A stretch of 64,000 nucleotides of DNA, from assembly GCF_001025175.1 (NCBI RefSeq), contig NZ_AP012324.1:1736001-1800000 (forward strand), given 5' to 3'. Below are positions 28,230 through 37,059 of the stretch, in pieces. This DNA comes from Bifidobacterium breve DSM 20213 = JCM 1192 (GTDB lineage: Bacteria > Actinomycetota > Actinomycetes > Actinomycetales > Bifidobacteriaceae). A model generated the notes under the pieces. That model was not told the DNA's origin and made no database searches. It saw only the letters and a program-made list of their open reading frames with translations. Numbering within the stretch: position 1 is the first letter of the stretch; every line of letters begins with the position of its first letter. A program made the translations under genes and the position numbers.

Positions 28230-29092
28230 CAGCGTGCCCCCTCTTCTTGAATCGTCTTGGCGATGCTTGGCTCCGGCTCGACCTTGGCGGTCGAGTCGCC
28301 ATCCACATCATCATTGCTGTCGCTACCCAGATAGGCCGAGATGACCTGCGGGTTGTTGGCGATCTGCTCCGGCGTACCGGATGCGATGGTACGACCGTAA
28401 TCAAGCACCTGAATGCGCTGGCAAACACTCATCACCAAGCTCATGTCATGTTCGATGAGCAGGATGGCGATGCCGAAACGATCACGGATCGTATTGATGC
28501 AGTGCAGCAGATCCTCGGTTTCCGTGGGGTTCATGCCTGCGGCCGGCTCGTCGAGCAACAGCAGCTTCATGCCGGTGGCCAAAGCGCGCGCGATCTCCAG
28601 CTTGCGCTGCTGGCCGTATGGCAGGTTGGCCGCTTGCGTGGCCGCCAAGCCTTCGAGGTTGAAAATGCGCAGCAGGTCGATGGCCTTCTCATGCATCTCA
28701 TGCTCCTGCTTCCAGAAGCCCGGGGTGCGGAAGATGGCGCCGCCCATATGGTAGGAGAACGATTCGTCAAAGGCGACGAGCACATTCTCCTCAACGGTGA
28801 GCTGCTTGAACAGGCGGATGTTCTGGAAGGTTCTGGCGATGCCGGCACGAACCACCTGATAGGTCTTCTTGCCGTTCATGTGTTCGCCATCCAGCCAGAA
28901 ATCGCCCTCGGTGGGCTTGTACACGCCGGTCAGCAGGTTGAACACCGTGGTCTTGCCGGCACCGTTGGGGCCGATCAGACCGACGAGTTCGCCTTTGTTG
29001 ATGGTCATGTTGAAGTCGGATACGGCCTTCAGACCACCGAAGGTGATGCCGAGATGTTCGGCTTTGAGGATGGGCTGGGTATCGTTGCTCAT
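28229..29092 (-). CDS. livG: branched-chain amino acid ABC transporter ATP-binding protein LivG
   Basis: 287 aa. Walker A LIGPNGAGKTTVFNLLTG, the long LivG helical insert with GIARTFQNIRLFKQLTVEENVL, signature LPYGQQRKLEIARALAT, Walker B LLLLDEPAAGMNPTE and the His switch ILLIEHDMSLVM. The C-terminal 35 residues (SDSNDDVDGDSTAKVEPEPS) are an acidic extension. It overlaps livM by four bases (ATGA) and livF by one, implying coupled translation. Confidence 0.92.
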   Translation of the reverse strand: MSNDTQPILKAEHLGITFGGLKAVSDFNMTINKGELVGLIGPNGAGKTTVFNLLTGVYKPTEGDFWLDGEHMNGKKTYQVVRAGIARTFQNIRLFKQLTVEENVLVAFDESFSYHMGGAIFRTPGFWKQEHEMHEKAIDLLRIFNLEGLAATQAANLPYGQQRKLEIARALATGMKLLLLDEPAAGMNPTETEDLLHCINTIRDRFGIAILLIEHDMSLVMSVCQRIQVLDYGRTIASGTPEQIANNPQVISAYLGSDSNDDVDGDSTAKVEPEPSIAKTIQEEGAR

Positions 29093-30177
29093 CGTGCAGC
29101 CTCCTTCTCGGTTGCATCGGCCGGTTCGTTGACGGCTTTATCGGACTTATCAGCAGCCCTGTCGTTCTTGCCGTTTCCGCGAAGCAGCAGCCGGTTGATG
29201 AGCTTGGGCAGCGAGAACTCCCATGAACCAAAGATGCCCTGCGGGCGGAAGATCATGACAAGCACCAGCACCACCGAGTAGGCGAGCATACGGTAGTCAG
29301 CGAAGGCACGCAGCAGCTCGGGCAGGATGGTCAGGCCGATGGCGGAGACGATCGAGCCGGTGAGCGAACCCATGCCGCCGAACACCACCATGATCACGTA
29401 GTTGATGGAGTTGAGCCAGCCGGCCATGGTGGGGTTCAACGAACCGATGTACTGGGCGAAGATGCCACCTGCAATGCCTGCAAAGAATGCGGAAATCGCG
29501 AAGACAAGCACCTTAAGGTACGTGGTGTTGAGTCCGGAAGCGCCCGCAGCGATCTCGTCGTCGCGAATGGCCTTGACGGCGCGCCCGTAACGGGAACGGC
29601 CGAACATGAAGAGCACGACCACGGTGACCACCATGATCCAGAACACGACGTACAGGTTGGCGGTGCGTTCGATGCCGATCAGGGCCTGTCCCGCGGCACC
29701 CTTGTCAAGGCCCATGCCGCCGGCAACCTTGAGGTTTTGGATGATCACACGAATGATCTCACCGAAGCCCAGCGTGATGATGGCCAAGTAATCGCCATGC
29801 AGTCGCAGTGCCGGGATACCAATCAGGATGCCGAACACACACGCCACAATGCCTCCGATCAGCGTGGTAATCAGGAACCTTGCGGTGGGGTCAACGCCGA
29901 TGCCGGCTGCAACCATGTACTTGGACGCCAGTGCGGCTACATAGGCGCCGATGGCCTCAAAGCCGCAGCAACCCAGCGTCAGCTGGCCAAGCACACCGAT
30001 GGTGAGGTTCAGGGACGTGGTCATGATGATGGCGATGCATGCGGTCATCATGATGCCCTTGATATAGGAATCGGCCAGACCGGATTCGCACAGAGCCATC
30101 ACGATGCCGAACGTGGCAAGGATGCCTAGGAAGCACACCACATAGGATTGTGTGGTGGAAAGCATTGTCTTCTTCAT
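29089..30177 (-). CDS. livM: branched-chain amino acid ABC transporter permease LivM
   Basis: 362 aa with about ten hydrophobic segments. The BPD_transp_2 family core is visible: SLNLTIGVLGQLTLGCCGFEAIGAY, LRLHGDYLAIITLGFGEIIR and GMGSLTGSIVSAIGL. The C-terminal 45 residues (NRLLLRGNGKNDRAADKSDK onward) are charged and cytoplasmic. It pairs with LivH to form the channel. Four bases separate it from livH. Confidence 0.9.
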   Translation of the reverse strand: MKKTMLSTTQSYVVCFLGILATFGIVMALCESGLADSYIKGIMMTACIAIIMTTSLNLTIGVLGQLTLGCCGFEAIGAYVAALASKYMVAAGIGVDPTARFLITTLIGGIVACVFGILIGIPALRLHGDYLAIITLGFGEIIRVIIQNLKVAGGMGLDKGAAGQALIGIERTANLYVVFWIMVVTVVVLFMFGRSRYGRAVKAIRDDEIAAGASGLNTTYLKVLVFAISAFFAGIAGGIFAQYIGSLNPTMAGWLNSINYVIMVVFGGMGSLTGSIVSAIGLTILPELLRAFADYRMLAYSVVLVLVMIFRPQGIFGSWEFSLPKLINRLLLRGNGKNDRAADKSDKAVNEPADATEKEAAR

Positions 30178-30181
30178 ACGA

Positions 30182-31108
30182 TCAGACCTTCTCCCCTTCG
30201 TTCTTGCCCATAATGCCGGACGGCTTGACGAGCAGCACGATGATCAGGATGGCGAACACGATGGCATCGGAGAATGCCGAGGTGATGAGGCCTCCGGTGA
30301 CAGTGCCGATATATGCCTTGGTCAGACTCTCGATCAGGCCGATGGCAAGACCACCGATCATGGCGCCCGGGATGGAGCCGATGCCACCAAGGACTGCGGC
30401 GACGAATGCCTTCAAGCCCAACATGGCACCCATCATAGGCGACACCTGCGGGTAGGCGGCGCAGTACATCAGCGAGGCGACTGCAGCCAGACCGGAACCG
30501 ATGGCGAAGGTCAGGGCGATGGTGGAGTTGACGTTGACGCCCATGAGCACAGCGGCCTCCTTGTCTTCGGAGACAGCGCGCATGGCCTTGCCCTGCTTGG
30601 TGAACTTGACGAACAGCTGCAGGCCCACCATAATGACCAGGCCGATGACGATGGTCAGCAGTGTGTCTCCGGAAAGCTTGAGCTTGCCGAAGGCAATGGA
30701 CGGCAGGTGGAAAATGGTCGGGACTGTCTGGAAGTCGGCACCGAAGATGGCCTGAGAGCCGTTCTCCAGCAGCAGGGACATGGCGATGGCGGTGATCAGG
30801 GCGGTCATGGAATTGCCCTTCTCGCGCACCGGCTTGTATGCGGCTTTTTCGACGATGACGCCGACGGCCACGCACACCAGGATGGCGGGAATGACCGCCA
30901 CCCAGGCGGGCAGGCCCATGGCGACGATGGCGGGAATGGTGAGCATCAGCACATATGCGCCGACCATGATGAAATCGCCGTGGGCGAAGTTGATCAGGCG
31001 GATGATGCCGTAGACCATGGTGTAGCCCAATGCCACGAGTGCGTACACGCTACCGATTTTCAGGCCATTGAATAGCTGGCTGACAAACATGATGATCTGA
31101 TCCATCAC
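30182..31108 (-). CDS. livH: branched-chain amino acid ABC transporter permease LivH
   Basis: 308 aa, all-helical with about eight membrane segments. The LivH hallmarks GLKIGSVYALVALGYTMVYGIIRLINFAHGD at the N terminus and the cytoplasmic EAA-like loop KAMRAVSEDKEAAVLMGVN (ATPase contact) are present, followed by GLKAFVAAVLGGIGSIPGAM. It is the first gene after livK, from which it is separated by 160 bp containing a hairpin. Confidence 0.9.
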   Translation of the reverse strand: MMDQIIMFVSQLFNGLKIGSVYALVALGYTMVYGIIRLINFAHGDFIMVGAYVLMLTIPAIVAMGLPAWVAVIPAILVCVAVGVIVEKAAYKPVREKGNSMTALITAIAMSLLLENGSQAIFGADFQTVPTIFHLPSIAFGKLKLSGDTLLTIVIGLVIMVGLQLFVKFTKQGKAMRAVSEDKEAAVLMGVNVNSTIALTFAIGSGLAAVASLMYCAAYPQVSPMMGAMLGLKAFVAAVLGGIGSIPGAMIGGLAIGLIESLTKAYIGTVTGGLITSAFSDAIVFAILIIVLLVKPSGIMGKNEGEKV

Positions 31109-31186
31109 TGCTCCCCCTTTCTAAATCTCATTGTGTGTTGAATGCGTTTATTGAATGTCTGATGATGCGCCATGAAAACGCGAAAG

Positions 31187-31215
31187 GGAGAGGGCCGGGA
31201 AACCGGCCACTCTCC
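31187..31215 (-). terminator. GC-rich hairpin between livK and livH
   Basis: GGAGAGGGCCGG (31187-31198) pairs with CCGGCC-A-CTCTCC (31203-31215), with a GAAA loop and one bulged base. It has no T-run on the minus strand, so partial termination or 3'-end protection of the livK message is more likely than a full stop. Confidence 0.6.
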
Positions 31216-31267
31216 TATATCGCGCACTCATACTAGAGCGCATGGATTGGAATCATGCAGCGGTGAT

Positions 31268-32455
31268 TCACTTGGGCTGCACGGTGGTGTTGTAGACAGG
31301 CTTGCCGTCCTTCATCTCAAGCACGATGACGGACTTGGTCGGGGAGCCGGACTTGTCCATCGTGAACTTACCGGTCACACCGTCGAAGGTCATGCCGGCC
31401 ACGGCGTTGCGCACATCCTCACGGGTGGCGTTCTTGCCGGCCTTTTCGATGGCCTGCTTGATCATGTAGATCGTGTCGTAGCCCAGAGCGGCGAAAGTGT
31501 TCGGCTCGGCGTTGTTCTTGGACTTGTAGGACTTGATGAAGTCCTGCACCTTGGAGTTGGTGTTGTCGTCGGCGGAGTAGTGGGTGGTGTAGTAGGTCTT
31601 GTTGTACTGGGCCTTGTCACCGGTGAGCTTGAGGCCGTCGTAGCCGTCAGGGCCCATCACGTAGCCATCGAAGCCCACGGAACGAGCTTGCGGGATGATG
31701 TACGGACCAGCCACGGAGTAGTAGTACGGAGCGTAAAGCAGCTCAGCACCGGAGGCCTGGATCTTCTGCAGCTGAGCGGAGTACTCGGTGTCGTCGGCGG
31801 AGGAGGAGCTTTCCTTGTCCACCACTTCAAGACCAAGCTTCTCGGCGGCCTTGGCGAAAGCCTCACCCACGCCGGAGGAGTACGGATCACCGGTACCGTA
31901 GAGCACGGCGACCTTCTTGACCTTCAGGTTCTCGGCCGCGAAGCGGGCGGCGACCTCACCCTGGTAGGAGTCCTTGAAGCAGGTGCGGAACAGGTAGTTG
32001 CCGGTTTCGATGGAATCGGAGGTGGCGGCCGGGGCGATGGTGACCAGCTTGGACTGGTCGGCCAGCGGAGCCACGGCTGCGGTGGTGGCGGAGATGGTCG
32101 GACCGGCCACGGCGAGCACGTTGTTGTCGCCAACAAGCTTGTTGTAGGCGTTGGACGCCTCGGTGGCGTCGCCCTTGTCATCCATGGACTCGAGCTTGAC
32201 CTTCTTGCCGTTGATGCCGCCCTTGGCGTTGATCTCGGAAACGGCCAGCTCGAAGCCCTTGACCTCGGCCTCGCCGTAAGCGGCAGCGGTACCGGAGTTG
32301 GTGGTCACGGTGCCGATGGTGATGGTGTCACCAGATGCCTTGGCGCTGGAGCTGGAGGAGTCATCCATGCTGCCGCCGGAGCATCCAGCAAGGGACAACG
32401 CCATAACTGCGGCCGCGCTGGCCGCAATGAACTTAGTGGAGAACTTCACGTTCAT
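31268..32455 (-). CDS. livK: branched-chain amino acid ABC transporter substrate-binding lipoprotein
   Basis: About 395 aa. A lipoprotein signal peptide (KFIAASAAAVMALSLAGCSGG, lipobox LAGC with Cys near residue 24) is followed by a Ser-rich linker and the periplasmic-binding fold. SGTAAAYGEAEVKGFELAVSEIN and KVAVLYGTGDPYSSG are typical of LivJ/LivK proteins. GGAAGAGG directly before the ATG at 32455 selects that start over the in-frame ATG at 32494. It is membrane-anchored outside the cell and delivers Leu/Ile/Val or a related amino acid to LivHMGF. Confidence 0.92.
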   Translation of the reverse strand: MNVKFSTKFIAASAAAVMALSLAGCSGGSMDDSSSSSAKASGDTITIGTVTTNSGTAAAYGEAEVKGFELAVSEINAKGGINGKKVKLESMDDKGDATEASNAYNKLVGDNNVLAVAGPTISATTAAVAPLADQSKLVTIAPAATSDSIETGNYLFRTCFKDSYQGEVAARFAAENLKVKKVAVLYGTGDPYSSGVGEAFAKAAEKLGLEVVDKESSSSADDTEYSAQLQKIQASGAELLYAPYYYSVAGPYIIPQARSVGFDGYVMGPDGYDGLKLTGDKAQYNKTYYTTHYSADDNTNSKVQDFIKSYKSKNNAEPNTFAALGYDTIYMIKQAIEKAGKNATREDVRNAVAGMTFDGVTGKFTMDKSGSPTKSVIVLEMKDGKPVYNTTVQPK

Positions 32456-32620
32456 CCTCTTCCTTCTTCCTTGGGATATTGCAACATCGTTCATCAGTCA
32501 ATCAACGCGCGGGATATGCGCGTGAGACGTTCCGTTCGCATAATTCACATACCACAGAACTGCATCACACGGCTTGTGACCGTCATCTACGTCTCTCTCA
32601 TTCGATGTTTGTCGCGGACT

Positions 32621-32650
32621 GTTATAACCAGACCCGCTTTGAACCCGCAA
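32621..32650 (-). promoter_or_regulatory. candidate livK promoter
   Basis: On the minus strand TTGCGG (32650-32645) and TATAAC (32626-32621) are separated by 18 bp, in an AT-rich stretch 165 bp upstream of livK. A small palindrome, TCACA-N5-TGTGA (32565-32579), lies between promoter and gene and could be an operator. I see no gene in 32456-32727. Confidence 0.45.
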
Positions 32651-32727
32651 TAAATTGTTCTTATTATGAGACAGCGCAATTACGGAAACGAGAATGCAAG
32701 CCCAAGGAAATGTGGGATTCGTGAGGC

Positions 32728-33612
32728 TTAGGAAACTGCAAACAGGTAGCGGTCACGACCCGTCCAGTCCTGGCCGGTCGATGCGGCAGCGAATCCGGTG
32801 GCCCTGGCAAAGGCCACGAGACGATCCCCCTGGGTCACGTCATGTTCCATGACAAGCGCGCCCCCAGGCTTGAGAAGACGGCAGGCCCGCTCGATAATGC
32901 GCTCGGGAATCAACGTACCGTCCATCGAGCCGCCATACAAAGCCAATTCCGGATCCCAATCACGCACTTCCGGCTGCTCGGGAATATCGGTCTGCGGCAC
33001 GTAGGGAGGATTGGTGATGACGATATCGACGGTGCCGTCCAATTGGGCCAATGTGGCGAAGGACGTGGCATCCGCGATTTCCAGATGGTAATTCGAGGCA
33101 ATGGATGGGTACTTTTTCGCGGTTTCCGACAGATTCCTTCGCGTCCATTCGGCGGTGTTCGGCGACAGCTCCACCGCCCACACCTGGCTGCCGGGCACCT
33201 CGCTGACAACGGACAGCCCAATCGCGCCGGAGCCGGCGCACAGATCGACCACACGAGGATGGATCATGCCGTTTCTTGTCAGCCAGTCAAGACCGACCTG
33301 CACCACGGTTTCGGTTTCCGGACGCGGAATGAACACGCCAGGGCCGACCTTCAGGTCGAGATAGCGGAACGGCGCATGACCGGTGATGTACTGCAACGGC
33401 TCACGCTTGGCACGGCGGGCAAGCATGGATTGGAAGCGGGCAAGCTGTTCGGCTGTGCCAAGCTCCTCCCCCATCAACAGAGCTTTGTCGACATCGCGCA
33501 ACTCAACACCTGCCGCCTCGGCAAGGAGCAGTTTGGCATCATGCTCAGGCGTCTCAATGCCCGCCTCACGCAATTGCACGGCGGCATCACGAATCACATC
33601 GGCAGCAGCCAT
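32728..33612 (-). CDS. prmC: peptide chain release factor N5-glutamine methyltransferase
   Basis: About 294 aa from the ATG at 33612 (MAAADVIRDAAVQL, with AGGG five bases upstream); an in-frame ATG at 33645 is possible. SAM-binding motif VVDLCAGSGAIGLSV and the catalytic DIVITNPPYVPQ (NPPY) identify PrmC/HemK. It methylates the GGQ glutamine of RF1 and RF2. It follows prfA, its substrate gene, on the same strand, separated only by a large hairpin. Confidence 0.93.
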   Translation of the reverse strand: MAAADVIRDAAVQLREAGIETPEHDAKLLLAEAAGVELRDVDKALLMGEELGTAEQLARFQSMLARRAKREPLQYITGHAPFRYLDLKVGPGVFIPRPETETVVQVGLDWLTRNGMIHPRVVDLCAGSGAIGLSVVSEVPGSQVWAVELSPNTAEWTRRNLSETAKKYPSIASNYHLEIADATSFATLAQLDGTVDIVITNPPYVPQTDIPEQPEVRDWDPELALYGGSMDGTLIPERIIERACRLLKPGGALVMEHDVTQGDRLVAFARATGFAAASTGQDWTGRDRYLFAVS

Positions 33613-33654
33613 CACATCCCTATCTTCCGGTGCCTTAATTATCACATAATGTAA

Positions 33655-33741
33655 GGGTTTGGCCGGTAAATGCGATGCTCGACCGTAGGCTTGACCGAAC
33701 GGCCTAGAGTGTGTCGAGCATTGTATCTACCGGCCAAACCC
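33655..33741. repeat. 87-nt near-perfect inverted repeat between prfA and prmC
   Basis: The left arm 33655-33683 (starting GGGTTTGGCCGGTA) and right arm 33713-33741 (ending TACCGGCCAAACCC) pair over 29 positions with one A-C mismatch and two G-T pairs. The loop (33684-33712) has a further 5-bp pair. It lies between the prfA stop and the prmC start, so it would be transcribed in the prfA-prmC message. Confidence 0.8.
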
Positions 33742-33754
33742 GCTCACGCTACTA

Positions 33755-34843
33755 TCACTTCTGATTGGCCAGACGGTCGGCTTCGTCGGCTTGGATGTCG
33801 GAGTCGATTACGGCCTGCAGGTCGCCGTCAAGCACGGCATCCAGGTTGTATGCCTTGTAATTCGTACGATGATCGACGATGCGGTTCTCCGGGAAGTTGT
33901 AGGTACGGATACGCTCGGAGCGATCCAACGAGCGTACCTGCGAGTGGCGCATATCAGCCGCCTCAGCGGCCTCCTGCTCGTGCTTCATGGCCAGTAGTCG
34001 GGACTTCAGCACGCGCAGGGCGGAGGCACGGTTCTGAATCTGCGACTTCTCGTCCTGCATGTTCACCGTGATGCCGGTAGGCAGGTGGGTCATGCGCACG
34101 GCGGAATACGTGGTGTTCACGGACTGTCCGCCAGGACCGGAGCTCATGAAGATATCAATCTTCAGGTCTTTCGGATCAATCTCAATTTCGTCATCGTCCT
34201 CGTCGGCTTCGGGGAAAACAATCACACCGGCCGCAGAAGTCTGGATGCGCCCCTGTGATTCGGTGACAGGAATGCGCTGCACGCGGTGCACGCCGCCCTC
34301 GTATTTCATCGAAGCCCACACGCCGTCTTCGGGAGCAGGCGTGCCCTTGGCCCGGATGGCAATCTGCACGTCCTTGACGCCGCCGAGCTCGGTGGTGTTC
34401 TCGGACTGAATGTTCACGCTCCAGCCGCGCTTCTCGGCGTAGCGGGTGTACATACGCAGCAAATCACCGGCAAACAGTGCAGCTTCCTCGCCGCCGGTGC
34501 CGGCCTTGATTTCCATAATGGTGTCTCGCGCATCATCCGGATCACGCGGAATAAGCGCGGTGCGCAGCTTTTCTTCCGCGCCCGGCAGTTCGGATTCGAG
34601 ACGCTTAGCTTCCTCGGCGAAGTCGGCATCCTCGCCGGCCATCTCCTGAGCGGCTTCCAAGTCATCCTTCAATTGCAACCAAGCTTTGTAGGCTCCCACA
34701 ATGGCACCTAGCTCGGCATGACGACGGCCTAGTTTGCGCAGCTTGTCCGGATTGGACACGACTTCGGGGCTCGCCATCTGCTCTTCGATGGACTGGTACT
34801 CCTCAAGTGCGGTCGCCGCCGCGGGGAACTGTTCGTCTGCCAT
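33755..34843 (-). CDS. prfA: peptide chain release factor 1
   Basis: 362 aa. Domain 3 carries the GGQ motif in [19 protein letters not shown]. The RF1 stop-codon recognition tripeptide region is near [10 protein letters not shown] and the C-terminal [19 protein letters not shown] is characteristic. It terminates at UAA and UAG. It is downstream of rpmE and upstream of prmC, the conserved rpmE-prfA-prmC order. A hairpin separates it from rpmE. Confidence 0.95.
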   Translation of the reverse strand: MADEQFPAAATALEEYQSIEEQMASPEVVSNPDKLRKLGRRHAELGAIVGAYKAWLQLKDDLEAAQEMAGEDADFAEEAKRLESELPGAEEKLRTALIPRDPDDARDTIMEIKAGTGGEEAALFAGDLLRMYTRYAEKRGWSVNIQSENTTELGGVKDVQIAIRAKGTPAPEDGVWASMKYEGGVHRVQRIPVTESQGRIQTSAAGVIVFPEADEDDDEIEIDPKDLKIDIFMSSGPGGQSVNTTYSAVRMTHLPTGITVNMQDEKSQIQNRASALRVLKSRLLAMKHEQEAAEAADMRHSQVRSLDRSERIRTYNFPENRIVDHRTNYKAYNLDAVLDGDLQAVIDSDIQADEADRLANQK

Positions 34844-34890
34844 GACACGCTTTCTGGTTGTGTTGTAATCAGGTCAAAAGAATACAAAAA

Positions 34891-34943
34891 CGCCAGTCCT
34901 CGGGCGGGCATGCCGAAGCATGCCGGGCCGAATAGGACTGGCG
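34891..34943 (-). terminator. terminator between rpmE and prfA
   Basis: CGCCAGTCCT (34891-34900) and AGGACTGGCG (34934-34943) form perfect 10-base outer arms. The loop has an inner GCATGC palindrome pair. On the minus strand it is followed by TTTTTGTATT, a fair T-run. Confidence 0.8.
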
Positions 34944-34952
34944 CGAAGTATG

Positions 34953-35165
34953 CTACTTGCTCTTCTTGCCGTAGCGCTTCTCGAAGCGAGCAACGCGGCC
35001 ACCGGTATCGAGAATCTTCTGCTTGCCGGTGTAGAACGGGTGGCACTGAGAGCACACGTCAACGAACATGTGATCTTCCTTGCCAGCAGTGCGGGTCACG
35101 AAGGTGTTGCCGCACGAGCACGTCACCTCAACGGGGTGGTAATCAGGATGGATACCCTGCTGCAT
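34953..35165 (-). CDS. rpmE: 50S ribosomal protein L31 (zinc-binding type)
   Basis: 70 aa from the ATG at 35165 ([16 protein letters not shown]) with AGGAGA upstream; the frame is open 13 codons further but without a ribosome site. Cysteines in TCSCGNTF and [11 protein letters not shown] make it the C-plus (zinc-containing) form. The basic C terminus [14 protein letters not shown] binds rRNA. Confidence 0.95.
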   Translation of the reverse strand: MQQGIHPDYHPVEVTCSCGNTFVTRTAGKEDHMFVDVCSQCHPFYTGKQKILDTGGRVARFEKRYGKKSK

Positions 35166-35288
35166 TTTGCGTCTCCTATGGATTCGGGGGACCCGGGTCG
35201 TCATGCCCCTATGGCAGACGTGAACCGGAACCTTACGGATTGTACGCGCCTATATGGACGGGGAATACGTTGCGCTGTCGGAAAAGAG

Positions 35289-35362
35289 TGGGGCCGCAGG
35301 GGCTTGAACCCTGGACCGGGCGATTATGAGTCGCATGCTCTAACCGACTGAGCTACGGCCCC
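35289..35362 (-). tRNA. tRNA with CAT anticodon (Met, or possibly Ile2)
   Basis: The cloverleaf reads on the minus strand: acceptor GGGGCCG with CGGCCCC, D arm GCTCAGTCGGTTAGAGC, anticodon arm GCGACTCATAATCGC with loop CTCATAA (anticodon CAT) and T arm with GGTTCAAGCC. Discriminator A; no encoded CCA. The CAT anticodon fits elongator Met. The stem GCGA/TCGC also resembles tRNA-Ile2 (lysidine-modified CAT) of other bacteria, and a tilS gene is in this window, so the isotype is not certain. Confidence 0.9.
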
Positions 35363-35453
35363 ACGATGACGTACTGCGATTGCAGAGTAGTCAACTTGCC
35401 AAAGTGTAGCACGACCCCGGTCGCAGGAACGGATAACAAACGACCACTCCCGT

Positions 35454-36065
35454 ATGATGTTGTACGCGCCGCCCACCCTGATGCGCGAGTTCAACGTGCC
35501 CAGCAGCACCGTGCAATGGCTGACCACCGGATTCATGCTCACCAACGGCATCATGATTCCGGTCACCGCATTCCTCATCGAGACCTTCACCACACGTCAG
35601 CTATTCCTGTATGCGATGGGCATGGTCATCGCCTTTGCTCCGGCACTGGGCCCCACCATCTCCGGTCTGCTGGTCGAATGGCTGAGCTGGCGTTGGATGT
35701 TCGCGCTGCTGGTGGCAATCGCCGGCGGCGTGATCGCGGCCGCCTGCTTCACGGTGCACAACGTGGGCGAGCCGACCCACCCGCATATCGACGTGCTGTC
35801 CGTGGTACTTTCGACCTTCGGTTTCGGCGGTGTGCTCTTCGGCCTCTCCACTGCCGGCGGAAACGGCTGGGGCAGCATGGACGTGCTGGTATCTCTAGCC
35901 ATTGGCGTAATCGCCCTGACACTGTTCATCTGGCGCCAGATGCGGCTGGAACAGCCAATGCTTGACTTCCGCATTTTCCGCATGGTGGCCATCGTGTGCA
36001 TCATCTGTCTGGTGGCACCCTTCTTCATCCGAGACCGCGGTCTTCATCCCGGTCAGAAGCGCTGA
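35454..36065 (+). pseudogene. internal fragment of a DHA2 (EmrB/QacA-like) MFS transporter
   Basis: About 203 codons resemble part of a 14-TM efflux pump. PTLMREFNVPSSTVQWLTTGFMLT begins at the end of TM1, and LFLYAMG jumps directly to MVIAFAPALGPTISGLL, skipping about 45 residues normally present (motif A and TM4). The similarity fades after FRIFRMVAIVC. The N-terminal helix and the last third are missing, and no ribosome site or in-frame upstream start is seen. The frame ends just before an unusual C11-A9 homopolymer run. It lies 90 bp from the tRNA-Met gene. Confidence 0.75.
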
Positions 36066-36106
36066 AAACATGCTCCAGGGCCGCCAGCACACACCGACGG
36101 CCCAAG

Positions 36107-36126
36107 CCCCCCCCCCCAAAAAAAAA
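36107..36126. repeat. homopolymer run of eleven C followed by nine A
   Basis: The run is in the non-coding stretch between the MFS fragment and the convergent hypothetical gene. It may be a natural slippage tract or an assembly weak point. Nothing else is seen in 36066-36167. Confidence 0.8.
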
Positions 36127-36167
36127 CAGAGACTACAACTCAGGACGGCAGCCTCGCGAAAGCCCCA

Positions 36168-36959
36168 TCAATCGCGCGCCTGCTCAATCAGCTGATTCAG
36201 CATGCCGGTCTTCTTGGCGGCAACCGCCTCCTCCCAATCCAGCCCGGTATCCTTGGCCCGGCCGTAGAAGAATCTGACCAAACCGGGAAAGTCGGGCCGG
36301 TATCCACTGTGGCGAAAACTTCGCGCTATGGCCTCGCCCGTCTTGGGATCATCTGGCCGGTGAGCCTCATAGATCGGAATCGCGCAACCCTGCCACCTGC
36401 CTCGCACACGGGCAATGCGGTTGACGATCAGGCCGCCGCGTGCGCCGTCATATTCTGCAGCTTGCGGGCTTGCTACATCATAAATACCACCATTAATGAG
36501 ATCTTCGACCGTCATTATCCCCTTCACCGCATTGGCATCCTTGATCCAAAACATCGAGGCGAAATTGGTGTCATCAATATCCCGGAAATCCTGCAGCTTC
36601 CGTTCCCCGACCTGCGGGTCGACGGCGTACACGTATTCCGCCATAGCCCGGAACGGTGAGATGCCGTTATCTTTGTTATGCACCAGCTCGACGCGCATAT
36701 CCGAGCTTTCATCTCCGGTCAGACCGATGTCGCTGATCGAGCAATCAAAGGAAAACCAATCCCAAAACTGCCACTCGATCATCCGGAGCAGACCCTCGGG
36801 ATGTGGCTTGAATGGGTTCAAACTGACTTCACGGTAAAACTCACGCCGCGCCTCGGCATACACGGCAAGATTGCATTGCTTGAACATATCAACGACATCC
36901 TTGGTATCCAGGATTGCCGGTGCTCCGGAATCTTCAACGGCGGCAGTGGCTTCGGTCAT
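36168..36959 (-). CDS. hypothetical protein, 263 aa
   Basis: I do not recognise the family. The protein is soluble, with no signal peptide or membrane helix, and rich in aromatic and acidic residues (for example MIEWQFWDWFSFDCSISDIG). A basic region RGGLIVNRIARVRGRWQG is near residue 180. GGAAGG lies seven bases before the ATG at 36959 and codon use looks like that of the neighbours, so it is probably expressed. It stands alone beside decayed MFS DNA on one side and the DnaA-box cluster on the other. The C terminus is read from DNA next to the homopolymer tract, so a shortened end is possible. Confidence 0.65.
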   Translation of the reverse strand: MTEATAAVEDSGAPAILDTKDVVDMFKQCNLAVYAEARREFYREVSLNPFKPHPEGLLRMIEWQFWDWFSFDCSISDIGLTGDESSDMRVELVHNKDNGISPFRAMAEYVYAVDPQVGERKLQDFRDIDDTNFASMFWIKDANAVKGIMTVEDLINGGIYDVASPQAAEYDGARGGLIVNRIARVRGRWQGCAIPIYEAHRPDDPKTGEAIARSFRHSGYRPDFPGLVRFFYGRAKDTGLDWEEAVAAKKTGMLNQLIEQARD

Positions 36960-37059
36960 GGTCGGTCCTTCCGGTCAAGTGTGGACGGCAGGCCGCATCG
37001 CCCGCCGTGAGACACACTGTACGGAAGCCGGCGACCCGCCGCAACCCGTTGAAACAAAC

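Noticed and set aside
32565..32579. CRP-type operator upstream of livK
   Set aside because: The half-sites are in the order TCACA-N5-TGTGA, the opposite of the CRP consensus TGTGA-N6-TCACA. It is retained only as a weak, unassigned palindrome.
35289..36065. tRNA-Met as an integration site of a mobile island
   Set aside because: No integrase, no duplicated tRNA 3' end and no phage or conjugation genes were found; only a decayed MFS gene lies beside it.
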